Origin: Candidatus Cloacimonadota bacterium
GTDB lineage: Bacteria; Cloacimonadota; Cloacimonadia; Cloacimonadales; TCS61
DNA: 63,442 nt
Direction of reading: 5' to 3'
Assembly (NCBI GenBank): GCA_030445745.1
Contig: JASUTE010000008.1
Coordinates: 1-63,442 of the forward strand
In this document: positions 25,987 through 33,343 of the stretch, in pieces
How the letters are laid out: every line of letters begins with the position of its first letter
Position numbering within the stretch: position 1 is the first letter of the stretch
Made by a program: the position numbers and the translations under genes
The notes under the pieces: generated by a model
The model's input: only the letters and a program-made list of their open reading frames with translations
The model's database searches: none
What the model was told of the DNA's origin: nothing

Positions 25987-26835
25987 TTAAGCTGCCGGCA
26001 AGTAGTCGCGCATTTTATTCATAATCTTCTGCGCTTCTACTGCCGTTTGGCTTCTTATGGTGTCATTCTCACGCAGTACCTGCGAGTCATGCACCGTTAG
26101 TTTTGCTTTAATTTCCGCTACTGCCTTATCAAGCTTGGCATCGTTAGTAACATTAAGCTTAGGAAATAGATCGCAAAGCTCGCTAATGTTACTTACCAGC
26201 GAGTTTTTGAACTTGTTATCGGGATCTGACAGACGCTCCGACATGTGGGAGACCACCTTGAATATCCGCTGCCAGAGATCGTGCTGCGCTGCCTGGGTAG
26301 AAGCTTCAATTTGCTCTTTGATAGACTCTCGGATACTTTCCACTTCACTTTCCCTCAGCTCTACGCGAAAATCCTGGGCAGCTGGTAGGGGCAGAATACT
26401 ATTCCTAAAGGCAAACTTGGCTGCCAGACTCCCGGGATCAGGGTAGTCTTCTTCATTGAACAGGCCATGTAAGCGCTGTCTGGCTTCCTCTTTTAAGTTG
26501 GGATAGACGGCCAGGAAGTGGTTTATCTCCCGCTCAAAAGCATCCTTAAAGCTGCGGATATTGCTGATATAGTTAAAATAGTTAGCAGCAGGCAGCAGCC
26601 TACCTCCCTTATCATCCCAGGGTAGGGTGTTTTCATAATGAAATGACCTGGCGGCCGAGCTTATCTTCTGGATGTTAGCCAGATGGGCTTTGGCAATCAG
26701 TATCTTGTTATAACGCCCTGCTTCATCGGCCTGGTACTTAGCCTCTATTTCACGTGATACCCTCTTATCATACTTACGGGCAGTCCAAATACTGATATTA
26801 AGATACACCAGCATAGCTTTTTTGTTAATCGACAT
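25987..26835 (-). CDS. Unknown helical protein of the MoxR/VWA module (DUF3150-like)
   Basis: A 282-residue, mostly helical protein with the opening LVYLNISIWTARKYDKRVS, a charged middle with many glutamates (ELRESEVESIRESIKEQIEA), and segments such as WQRIFKVVSHMSERLSD. It resembles DUF3150-type proteins that accompany MoxR and VWA genes on phages and plasmids; this is from memory and uncertain. It probably contributes to the same complex as the AAA ATPase encoded 67 bases upstream. Start ATG is preceded by AAGGAGGAGTT. No export signal. Confidence 0.65.
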   Translation of the reverse strand: MSINKKAMLVYLNISIWTARKYDKRVSREIEAKYQADEAGRYNKILIAKAHLANIQKISSAARSFHYENTLPWDDKGGRLLPAANYFNYISNIRSFKDAFEREINHFLAVYPNLKEEARQRLHGLFNEEDYPDPGSLAAKFAFRNSILPLPAAQDFRVELRESEVESIRESIKEQIEASTQAAQHDLWQRIFKVVSHMSERLSDPDNKFKNSLVSNISELCDLFPKLNVTNDAKLDKAVAEIKAKLTVHDSQVLRENDTIRSQTAVEAQKIMNKMRDYLPAA

Positions 26836-26902
26836 AACTCCTCCTTATCCTATTTTTCTTCGTTCGTTTATTCTTTTTGCTTTTTTCTTTTTTTTCTTTT
26901 CC

Positions 26903-27904
26903 TTACAAGATCACATCTGAGTGCTTAACGGCCCAACTTGTAAACTCGGGGGTATTGGTCAGGGCTTTGTTATGCTTAATACTGTCTTTGATTAGCAGCA
27001 CCTGAAACTCGGCTGGCAGCCGGTCGGTATACCTGACGATGTTAGTAAAGTTTTTCTTGTTGGCTTTTGCACTCAGAGCACCGCAGATGGCAAACAGCAG
27101 AGAAGGCTCATCGGGGACAACAGCTTTATCGGGAGCAGCAATTAGTTTTTCTATATCGGGAAGGTCACGATAGACTTTCCTAAAACCCATAAATTCTGCA
27201 GCAAAACCTTCCCCAGCGGCCCCGGCAAACATCTCATATTGCATATTGGCAGCAAGGCCGGCCTGCATCATGCGACCCACAGCAGCTACTGTTCTCGGGT
27301 TAGGTGTATTTACTATGTCAGCGGTAGGCTGAAAATCGTGCAGTAAATTTGGCCGGAAGCGAATAAAAGCAACTAGCTCTGTTGGCATATTATTAGCTAT
27401 TGCCCATTCTACCCAGTCATCAACGTTGACTTCCAGTTCCACAATAGAGGCAAACCTACTTTTAACCGGCTCCAATATACCCTGTACCGCTGCTCTGTCG
27501 CCGCGCCTGTTAGTGGCTGCCAAAAATATCACCTCTTCAGAAACCTTATGCCCATTGATCCTTCTGGCTAATATCAGCTGCATAGCTGCTGCTTGCACTG
27601 CAGCAGGTGCCTGTCCCAAGTCATCTAGAAAGAATACTGTGGGTCTAGCAGCCTCAATTAGTTTCAAAAGATCGCCAAAGGGTAGAAAGGTGGCTTTGTT
27701 TTCACCTTTCACGGGAAAGGGCAAGCCTTTGTAGTCGGTGGGATCGCTTACCACCGGATGGCTAATAACTAAGTTGGTAGCGGTCTCACGGCAGGCTTGC
27801 GTCACTATATCTGTTTTGCCAATACCTGGCGCCCCTTTCAACAACAGCGGTTGTTTATGATGTATGGCAAATTTAACTGCTTCTTTCATTTCTTTTGCTC
27901 GCAT
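26903..27904 (-). CDS. MoxR-family AAA+ ATPase
   Basis: A 333-residue AAA+ ATPase. Walker A is GAPGIGKT (residues 24-31), Walker B FFLDDL (about residue 92), sensor 1 AATNR, and an arginine-finger segment KSRF lies near residue 150. MoxR ATPases act as chaperones that insert cofactors or remodel a VWA-domain partner; here the partner is the VWA-like metallopeptidase two genes downstream. ATG is preceded by AAGGAGAGATA. A run of pyrimidines on the plus strand lies just behind its 3' end (26,860-26,900) with no clear hairpin. Confidence 0.9.
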   Translation of the reverse strand: MRAKEMKEAVKFAIHHKQPLLLKGAPGIGKTDIVTQACRETATNLVISHPVVSDPTDYKGLPFPVKGENKATFLPFGDLLKLIEAARPTVFFLDDLGQAPAAVQAAAMQLILARRINGHKVSEEVIFLAATNRRGDRAAVQGILEPVKSRFASIVELEVNVDDWVEWAIANNMPTELVAFIRFRPNLLHDFQPTADIVNTPNPRTVAAVGRMMQAGLAANMQYEMFAGAAGEGFAAEFMGFRKVYRDLPDIEKLIAAPDKAVVPDEPSLLFAICGALSAKANKKNFTNIVRYTDRLPAEFQVLLIKDSIKHNKALTNTPEFTSWAVKHSDVIL

Positions 27905-27991
27905 ATTATCTCTCCTTATTCTTCAAATTTGATTATTTGTTGTTTCTGGTTTCTTTTTTTATTTCCTTTTTTGTCTGTTTTATAGGCAAAC

Positions 27992-28014
27992 AAAAAGCCC
28001 CAACAGGTGGGGCT
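27992..28014 (-). terminator. Rho-independent terminator behind the 113-residue gene
   Basis: Leftward strand: AGCCCC-ACCTGTT-GGGGCT followed by TTTT. It separates the upstream small genes from the MoxR/VWA gene set, so the MoxR transcript probably starts between here and 27,904. Confidence 0.75.
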
Positions 28015-28030
28015 AATTGTCTAATTAACT

Positions 28031-28372
28031 TTACAGGGGTAGGCCTTTCTTCTTCTCATATTCCAGGCAATAGGCTTTTCGCTTTTCGATGATATAGCCC
28101 CAGCGCTCACTATCTTCTCCGATGAACTCGAGCTCAGCTGTTTCTATAAAAGGGGCGATAGCTCTTATCCACTGCTCTTCATAATACCATTTCTGGTAAA
28201 AATCCTCACAAGTAAGCTCATTATCATCATCCAGATAGAGCAGATTCAGTTCCTGTTGCCAGTCTGTGGCAATCCCCGAAGCCACCTGCAGCTTGATCTC
28301 AGCTAATAGCCCTTTCAATCCCTTAAGGTCAGCTATCTCACAGTAAAGCGACATATAGCTATAATAGCCCAT
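28031..28372 (-). CDS. Unknown 113-residue protein
   Basis: Not recognised. It opens MGYYSYMSLYCEIADL and is rich in aromatic and acidic residues (FYQKWYYEEQWIRAIAPF, ELEFIGEDSERWGY). Similar short proteins are found in phages and mobile elements. It follows the 245-residue gene by eight bases, with a ribosome site TAGGAGGTAAT, and is the last gene before a strong terminator. Confidence 0.6.
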   Translation of the reverse strand: MGYYSYMSLYCEIADLKGLKGLLAEIKLQVASGIATDWQQELNLLYLDDDNELTCEDFYQKWYYEEQWIRAIAPFIETAELEFIGEDSERWGYIIEKRKAYCLEYEKKKGLPL

Positions 28373-28380
28373 ATTACCTC

Positions 28381-29118
28381 CTAAGCTGCTTCCTGCATCT
28401 TCTTGGCAATCACCTGTGCCTTGAGCTCTCTTATCAGCTTTTCAGGTGGTTGTTCAACCCCGAGCGCCTTGCGCCAATTGCCCATAGCAGGTAGGTCGCA
28501 TACGCTGGCTTTAGCGCTGGCAGCTTTATCTTGGAAGCAGAGTACTATCTCTAGGAAATTAGTGAAGGCAAAGTATTGATCATTCACCTCCACCCTGAGA
28601 CGGCCTGATTTCAGCCTCAGAATTGTATATTTAGCTTCATACACATAATTGTCATAGTTAGACCTAAATTGTTCGATAGTATAAGTGGAATTACAGTGGA
28701 AGGAAGTAAACTCTATTATACCTGAAGCTAGTTTTTGCCAACCCCTGCCAGTGCTATAATACCGCGTATTTTCATCATAACCGGATTTTTGCCAGATATC
28801 CTGCTTTATCAAATGGATCGCTGCTTCTACCTGCAGCTTGCCCCAGTGATAGCTGGGATAGCCATTGCTAACCGGGAAGCTATCCAAGTAGCAGCCATAG
28901 GCTAATAAGCCATCTTGTTTGGGAAAGATAACCAGAGCATTACCAGGGTTATAAGCGTAAGCAGTCAGAACTACATCGCTCTTTAGATAGCGGATTATGG
29001 TACGGCTATGGCTATAGCAGACATGATGACGATATGGATTTAGGTGGTTTTGCAGGCTACCGCTTGCATCTATTTGCCGCAGCACCTCACTTAACAAAAC
29101 CTTTTCTTTCTTTTTCAT
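28381..29118 (-). CDS. Unknown 245-residue protein behind a heptamer repeat
   Basis: Not recognised. The sequence alternates short strands and aromatic-rich segments (HHVCYSHSRTIIRYLKSD, YGCYLDSFPVSNGYPSYHWG, YYSTGRGWQKLA, VEVNDQYFAFTNFLE) without a signal or membrane helix. The ATG at 29,118 directly abuts a tandem array of a GTGAGAG heptamer, most units of which contain a Shine-Dalgarno core, so translation initiation rests wholly on the repeat. It is flanked by other unrecognised small genes of the mobile module. Confidence 0.6.
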   Translation of the reverse strand: MKKKEKVLLSEVLRQIDASGSLQNHLNPYRHHVCYSHSRTIIRYLKSDVVLTAYAYNPGNALVIFPKQDGLLAYGCYLDSFPVSNGYPSYHWGKLQVEAAIHLIKQDIWQKSGYDENTRYYSTGRGWQKLASGIIEFTSFHCNSTYTIEQFRSNYDNYVYEAKYTILRLKSGRLRVEVNDQYFAFTNFLEIVLCFQDKAASAKASVCDLPAMGNWRKALGVEQPPEKLIRELKAQVIAKKMQEAA

Positions 29119-29179
29119 CTCTCACCTCTCACCTCTCACTTCTCACCTCTCACTTCTCACCTCTCACCTCTCACCTCTC
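29119..29179 (-). repeat. Tandem heptamer array (GTGAGAG x ~8.7) at the start codon
   Basis: Eight full units of CTCTCAC or TTCTCAC on the plus strand plus five bases, filling the whole gap between two genes. On the coding strand each unit is GTGAGAG or GTGAGAA, and the start codon ATG lies exactly where the next unit's GTG would begin. A junction GAGGTGA matches seven bases of the consensus Shine-Dalgarno sequence and ends three bases before ATG. Two units carry GAAGTGA instead. Confidence 0.9.
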
Positions 29180-29183
29180 TTGA

Positions 29184-29672
29184 TCAGCTGTGCATATTAA
29201 GGAATACAACGTAGCGTTTCTCTGCGTCATTGTGCTCCATCAGGTTGGTCAGGCCACATTCGTCTAGTTCCCAGCTGCGATATTCCGATTGCCAGAGAGC
29301 GAAGGTATGTTGCTTAAATTTTACCTGTTCTTCCTTGAATTTACAGTACTGTTGCAGCAACCACCAGTCGTTAGCTGTTAGTGCTTCTTCCTCGATCTGA
29401 AACTTAACTAATTTCTCTTTGATCACTGAGTCGTACTGAAAGTTATCGACCCAGGATTTTATTCTCTTGGTTACATCACTCAGCGTTTCTTTTTCACCCG
29501 GGGCGAAGCTGTCTGCCTCATCATGGATGTAGATCTCATTATCCTCACTGATACAGCCACAGATGCTGCGCCAGTTGTTCTCATTACCCCATTCCATGAT
29601 GATGTTTTCAACTAAGTCACAAGCTTCGCGCGGGTTGTCAGCTGTTATGGTTAGATAGTGTAAATTGTGCAT
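29184..29672 (-). CDS. Unknown 162-residue protein
   Basis: Not recognised. It starts MHNLHYLTITADNPREACDL and has an acidic first half (GCISEDNEIYIHDEADSF) and a helical second half with tryptophans (NDWWLLQQYCKF, FALWQSEYRSW). ATG 29,672 has the ribosome site GAAGGAGATA, which overlaps the end of the small ORF upstream. It belongs to the string of unknown genes between the exonuclease and the MoxR module. Confidence 0.6.
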   Translation of the reverse strand: MHNLHYLTITADNPREACDLVENIIMEWGNENNWRSICGCISEDNEIYIHDEADSFAPGEKETLSDVTKRIKSWVDNFQYDSVIKEKLVKFQIEEEALTANDWWLLQQYCKFKEEQVKFKQHTFALWQSEYRSWELDECGLTNLMEHNDAEKRYVVFLNMHS

Positions 29673-29674
29673 TC

Positions 29675-29785
29675 CTATCTCCTTCGCTGGCTATGATGTT
29701 CTTGCAGCCACCGGCTTACTGTAGCGGCCAGAAGCCGTAAAGCTGAGACCAGTAAGGTTCTTAATCTTCTATTATTTAATGGCAT
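29675..29785 (-). CDS. 36-residue arginine-rich small ORF
   Basis: ATG 29,785 is preceded by AAAAAAGGAGGAACCA, a near-perfect ribosome site, and the frame ends at TAG 29,675-29,677, two bases before the next start codon. The peptide is MPLNNRRLRTLLVSALRLL... and ends in HHSQRRR: an amphipathic, strongly basic helix. The tight fit between the exonuclease gene and the 162-residue gene suggests it is translated. Its function is unknown; a coupling leader is an alternative. Confidence 0.5.
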   Translation of the reverse strand: MPLNNRRLRTLLVSALRLLAATVSRWLQEHHSQRRR

Positions 29786-29799
29786 TGGTTCCTCCTTTT

Positions 29800-30681
29800 T
29801 TAGATTGCCTTTAGAAATATTTCCGGATGCAGATCGCGGTAATAGTGGCAGTAACTACTCACCGGGCAGTAGTTTTCACAGCGCTTGGGTTCACCGTGTC
29901 TGCTCTCCAGATAGAGCTTTTCCCTATCTTTGTGCGCCTTCATATAAGCTTGGGCTTGCTGCTGGCTTTTACAAAGTTTTAACGCTCGTTTATTGCCTCT
30001 TTTCATGATAGCATACACATCCTCATCCTGCCAACGCTCTTCCTTAGTGCACTCTTCAATAGCATCATCGGGTAGGTGCAAAGCCAGCTCCATCTGTGCC
30101 AGGCGCTGGCGGATAAACTCTTCGCACCTATCCACGCTCCAGCGGCAAATAGGAATAATCTCTATCTGGCGGGGATAGTGCTTCTGATACTTAGCTTTGG
30201 CGGCCGACCAGTCCCGGAAAACAGCAATGATCTGTAGTTTATCTACCTCGAAGCCAGCCTGTTGGTAGAGATAAGAATAAAGGTTAAGCTGCTCCTCCCA
30301 TTCTTTCCTAGCAGAGGCATAAATATAGCTCCAGACGGAGGTAAATTTGAAATCGGAAATAGTACCGTTTTCATAGAGATCGACGCCACCGGAGATGGTT
30401 TTGCCGTTCACAGTGGCATAGAGACGCTCTTCGTTCAAGCTTTCACCGGTTTCCGAGGCTTCCAATACTTTATGCATGGCACTACCCAGCAGGCTCCAGA
30501 TCAACTCAGATGCTTCCCGGCTCAGCTCCTGCTGATGCCGCCTTGCCAAGACGAACAACTTGGTGGGCTTAATAAGGTCGGTAACAGAACAGAAATGCTG
30601 GGCTCCAGCCCCCGCATACCAGTTTTTTTGGATCGCCCTTACTATGGGCTGCGGTATTTGGTTATAGTTGGTTATCTTCAT
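29800..30681 (-). CDS. PD-(D/E)XK exonuclease (RecB/Cas4-like)
   Basis: A 293-residue nuclease-like protein. The PD-(D/E)XK core is visible as GGVDLYENGT followed by SDFKFTS (about residues 97-113), with the RecB-type glutamine-tyrosine helix later (WEEQLNLYSYLYQQAG). The C-terminal cysteines in RCENYCPVSSYC, together with an upstream cysteine, resemble the iron-sulfur cluster site of Cas4/AddB-type nucleases. It is translationally coupled to the Rad52-like gene (TAATG overlap). The two most likely form a phage-type exonuclease plus annealing-protein pair that resects and anneals DNA ends. Confidence 0.78.
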   Translation of the reverse strand: MKITNYNQIPQPIVRAIQKNWYAGAGAQHFCSVTDLIKPTKLFVLARRHQQELSREASELIWSLLGSAMHKVLEASETGESLNEERLYATVNGKTISGGVDLYENGTISDFKFTSVWSYIYASARKEWEEQLNLYSYLYQQAGFEVDKLQIIAVFRDWSAAKAKYQKHYPRQIEIIPICRWSVDRCEEFIRQRLAQMELALHLPDDAIEECTKEERWQDEDVYAIMKRGNKRALKLCKSQQQAQAYMKAHKDREKLYLESRHGEPKRCENYCPVSSYCHYYRDLHPEIFLKAI

Positions 30682-31505
30682 TAGGCTGCCTCCAGTTCTT
30701 TCATCTTATTTTCGATGGCGATAAATTCCTGTAAGCGCGAGGACATGATCCGCTTGTAGATGCTTGCCTTGGTAGCAGCGCTTACCTTGTTGTTTTTAGC
30801 CAGGCAATACAGGCTATACAGTAGCTCAAATTGCTTGTTGAAGTAGCTCAACAGACCCGGTGCTGTGCGTCTGTCCTGGAGCTTGGCTTCATAGTTAGCT
30901 CGCTTCTTATCTGTTATAATCCCCAGCTCACCCAGTCTTTTCAGTTTCTGGGTAAGTGACAAAGCCTTAAATTCGGCTGTATCCGCGTGTTCTAGCTGTC
31001 TCGAGGGTGTTTCCCTTTTATTTTGGGTAGCAGGTAATACTGACGGCTCTAGCCACCAGCCGCATAGTTCCTGGCTATGGTAATAGCGCACCTTGCCCTT
31101 AGCTTTAGTTGGCCGTTGGGGTAGGATGTTAACATAGTTTTCTGGTAGTTTATACAGATAGCGGCCGATGCCGAACTTTACCGCTGCTCTTTTAAGGGCA
31201 TCGGAAAAAGCACCTTTGAGCGCTTCGATATGCGTGTAGGGGGCGGCATCCTGCTTGGTGATAAAGTCGCCATTCAGTTTAGCTGAAAGCCTGCAGGCAA
31301 CGCCACTGGGTAGAACTTCATATTCATCTTGCCAGCCATCACAGCCGAAGACCTCGTCCAGCCTATCCATTACGGCCCTCGAGGTGATATAGGGCAATAC
31401 CAGCGCCTGGCGGCTCTCTTTGTTCATACGCACCACCCGGTACTCGATATCCTCAGCCGGAAATGGTGCTTTTAACTTTTCTTCGATTTGCTTAATTTCT
31501 GTCAT
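30681..31505 (-). CDS. Rad52/Rad22-type single-strand annealing protein
   Basis: A 274-residue protein. Residues ~10-150 match the Rad52/22 superfamily of phage recombinases: PYITSRAVMDRLDEVFG, GWQDEYEV, THIEALKGAFSDALKRAA and VKFGIGRYLYKLP. These proteins form rings that anneal complementary single strands. The C-terminal half is helical and probably binds single-strand-binding protein or the exonuclease. ATG has the ribosome site AAGGAGGAAACCT. The overlapping exonuclease gene downstream supports the role. Confidence 0.85.
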   Translation of the reverse strand: MTEIKQIEEKLKAPFPAEDIEYRVVRMNKESRQALVLPYITSRAVMDRLDEVFGCDGWQDEYEVLPSGVACRLSAKLNGDFITKQDAAPYTHIEALKGAFSDALKRAAVKFGIGRYLYKLPENYVNILPQRPTKAKGKVRYYHSQELCGWWLEPSVLPATQNKRETPSRQLEHADTAEFKALSLTQKLKRLGELGIITDKKRANYEAKLQDRRTAPGLLSYFNKQFELLYSLYCLAKNNKVSAATKASIYKRIMSSRLQEFIAIENKMKELEAA

Positions 31506-31523
31506 AGGTTTCCTCCTTAAATA

Positions 31524-31550
31524 AAAAAGCCGCCCCTGAATGGGAGCGGC
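31524..31550 (-). terminator. Terminator behind the GGCT-like gene
   Basis: Leftward strand: GCCGCTCCC-ATTCA-GGGGCGGC with one mismatch, followed by TTTTTT. It lies between the GGCT-like gene and the Rad52-like gene, so the recombination genes need a promoter of their own or read-through. Confidence 0.75.
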
Positions 31551-31573
31551 CTTGGTTTTGCGTTATTTTTATC

Positions 31574-31972
31574 TTAACTTTCGGGTTTATTTTCCCATAC
31601 ACCGGAGTGAATAAGATTAGCTTCTTCTACCTTCCAATTGAATACATAGGTATAGGCTTTAACCTTCTCACCCGATTCCAGGCTAACCTCTACTTCCACT
31701 CTTTTGTATAAATCCGTCTTTTCACCTCGATAACCTTCTATCTGGTCCATCAAATCAAGGATATAGCGATATTGCTCTTGCTCATAGTATTGGTGGAGCT
31801 CACCGTATACTACCGAGCAGCCTCCCAGCTTTAGACCAGGGAAAGCACCCAGATCATATAGCGATGCTCCAGATAATCTAGCTGGTAATACCGTTCTGTT
31901 TAGGTCTTTAAAAATATCACGCTTTGCTCCAGCTTTTAAACTCCCGTAAACAAAGATTCTAAGTAGCTTCAT
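31574..31972 (-). CDS. Gamma-glutamylcyclotransferase-like (GGCT/AIG2) protein
   Basis: A 132-residue protein with the GGCT fold signature FVYGSLKAG (residues 7-15), which binds the gamma-glutamyl substrate, and the expected acidic residue in DQIEGYRG (about residue 79). Family members convert gamma-glutamyl peptides or amines to 5-oxoproline; on phage-like elements their role is unknown. ATG is preceded by AAAGGAGGTATC. It is framed by the putative iteron region upstream and a terminator downstream, so it is probably monocistronic. Confidence 0.85.
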   Translation of the reverse strand: MKLLRIFVYGSLKAGAKRDIFKDLNRTVLPARLSGASLYDLGAFPGLKLGGCSVVYGELHQYYEQEQYRYILDLMDQIEGYRGEKTDLYKRVEVEVSLESGEKVKAYTYVFNWKVEEANLIHSGVWENKPES

Positions 31973-32011
31973 GATACCTCCTTTCAGATAATATATGCCC
32001 TATTTTTCCCA

Positions 32012-32118
32012 AATTCGCACTAATATTAGTAAAAAAAAGAAAGATGACCTGCGAATTGCGAATTTAAGGCTTATCTTATTGCATAATAATATCTTAGCAA
32101 TTCGCAGGCTGGCGAATT
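32012..32118. repeat. Cluster of five GCGAATT repeats with a 12-bp inverted repeat (possible iterons)
   Basis: GCGAATT or its complement AATTCGC occurs at 32,012, 32,051, 32,058, 32,099 and 32,112. Two copies lie within a perfect inverted repeat CCTGCGAATTGC (32,048-32,059) / GCAATTCGCAGG (32,097-32,108). The spacer is AT-rich. The position directly behind a DUF3987 ATPase gene suggests a replication origin or an operator for the GGCT-like gene. Confidence 0.55.
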
Positions 32119-33343
32119 AGAGCGAAATTGACTTATAGGTAGTTAAAAGTCTACCATTTTTACTAGGTTTAGTTAGTTCTTCTATTCGTTCTCCCTTTTC
32201 TAAGTCCTTCAGCACATTATTAAGCTTGCTGGCGGGGAGATGATTGGAAAATTCTTTATGGATCGCTGTTTTAGTTATGCCAGGTTTTTTGCTAATGATA
32301 CTGAGTACCCTTTTTTCAAGACTTGTCTGCTCAGTTTGATCTATAATCTGTAAAACCTTCGTAGCTTGAGCCATGAAGTAGGTGCATAGATAAATTGCTC
32401 TTTTAGCATCTTCACGGGTTAAAACCAAGCGACCAGAAAGAACTCCTTCTAAAATAGCAAATTTGAAGAAGTAATCGGTTTGTATACGGCTAAAGACAGC
32501 GTTCAAGCCATTTTCGATACGTATATTGTTTATTAATTCCCGGCTTTCTTGATAAAATTCTATATAGAGCTTTTTAAAGTCATCGTCATAAGTAACCTCT
32601 GCTTCTTGAAGAGAATATAACTTTTCGAAAGTATCATATATTTCATTCAACCTATCTGGATCCGGTGGCTCTGGAAAGGCCAAAATTCTATCATTTTTCT
32701 CCTGGTAACAGAATATAAAACGGGCCAGGAATCCTGACGTTAAATCAATTTTTTTAAGACTTCTCTTCAGCCAATCCATAGTTGAAGCTGAAGCAATTCC
32801 GAAAATAGGGCTCTTTATTATAAGTTTCCCCTCACCTTTAAACTCTGTTTTAACTTGTTTCGGCACGTCAAAGCAGCTAGTAATTATAGATTTCATATCA
32901 GTATTGTAACCTTGGCTGAGGGTCGTTAAAAAGGTTGCTAATTCATCATGGACTATAACCCCATGGCTTTCATTGTTAATAGCTTCTAATAAGGCTTGAA
33001 CTGAAGTCCGTACAGGTAGTAGATAATCCCGATCAATATTCTTTTCTTGAAAATACGCAACTGGATAAAGTCCATTTCTCAGAGCTGTGCTTTTCCGCAT
33101 TTGGCTACTTTTCCCCAATAATAAGACCCAGAAATTAGGAAATATTTTGTTTGTGCCGCTAACAATGTATCGAGTTTTGGATATAGCCGAGCCTAAAGCA
33201 ACCAAAAGCGTAGTTAAAATATACTCAGATGGCGCTTCAGAGCTATTGTAAAATATATCCAGGTAATTCTGGTAGAAAGGATGGAGCTGGTTTTTATCCA
33301 GCTCCAAACATTTCATTTGGCTAATAACATTATCTCTCAACAT
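32117..33343 (-). CDS. DUF3987-type ATPase (phage/plasmid replication protein)
   Basis: A 408-residue protein of the DUF3987 family, commonly found beside primases of phages and mobile elements and related to replicative helicases. The Walker A region is unusual, LLGKSSQMRKST (about residues 75-86), and Walker B is VIVHDEL (about residue 130). The C-terminal ~70 residues form a winged helix (SKKPGITKTAIHKEFSNHL). The N-terminus starts within the degenerate recombinase gene (14-base overlap). It probably acts in replication of the element whose candidate iterons lie just behind it. Confidence 0.75.
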   Translation of the reverse strand: MLRDNVISQMKCLELDKNQLHPFYQNYLDIFYNSSEAPSEYILTTLLVALGSAISKTRYIVSGTNKIFPNFWVLLLGKSSQMRKSTALRNGLYPVAYFQEKNIDRDYLLPVRTSVQALLEAINNESHGVIVHDELATFLTTLSQGYNTDMKSIITSCFDVPKQVKTEFKGEGKLIIKSPIFGIASASTMDWLKRSLKKIDLTSGFLARFIFCYQEKNDRILAFPEPPDPDRLNEIYDTFEKLYSLQEAEVTYDDDFKKLYIEFYQESRELINNIRIENGLNAVFSRIQTDYFFKFAILEGVLSGRLVLTREDAKRAIYLCTYFMAQATKVLQIIDQTEQTSLEKRVLSIISKKPGITKTAIHKEFSNHLPASKLNNVLKDLEKGERIEELTKPSKNGRLLTTYKSISL

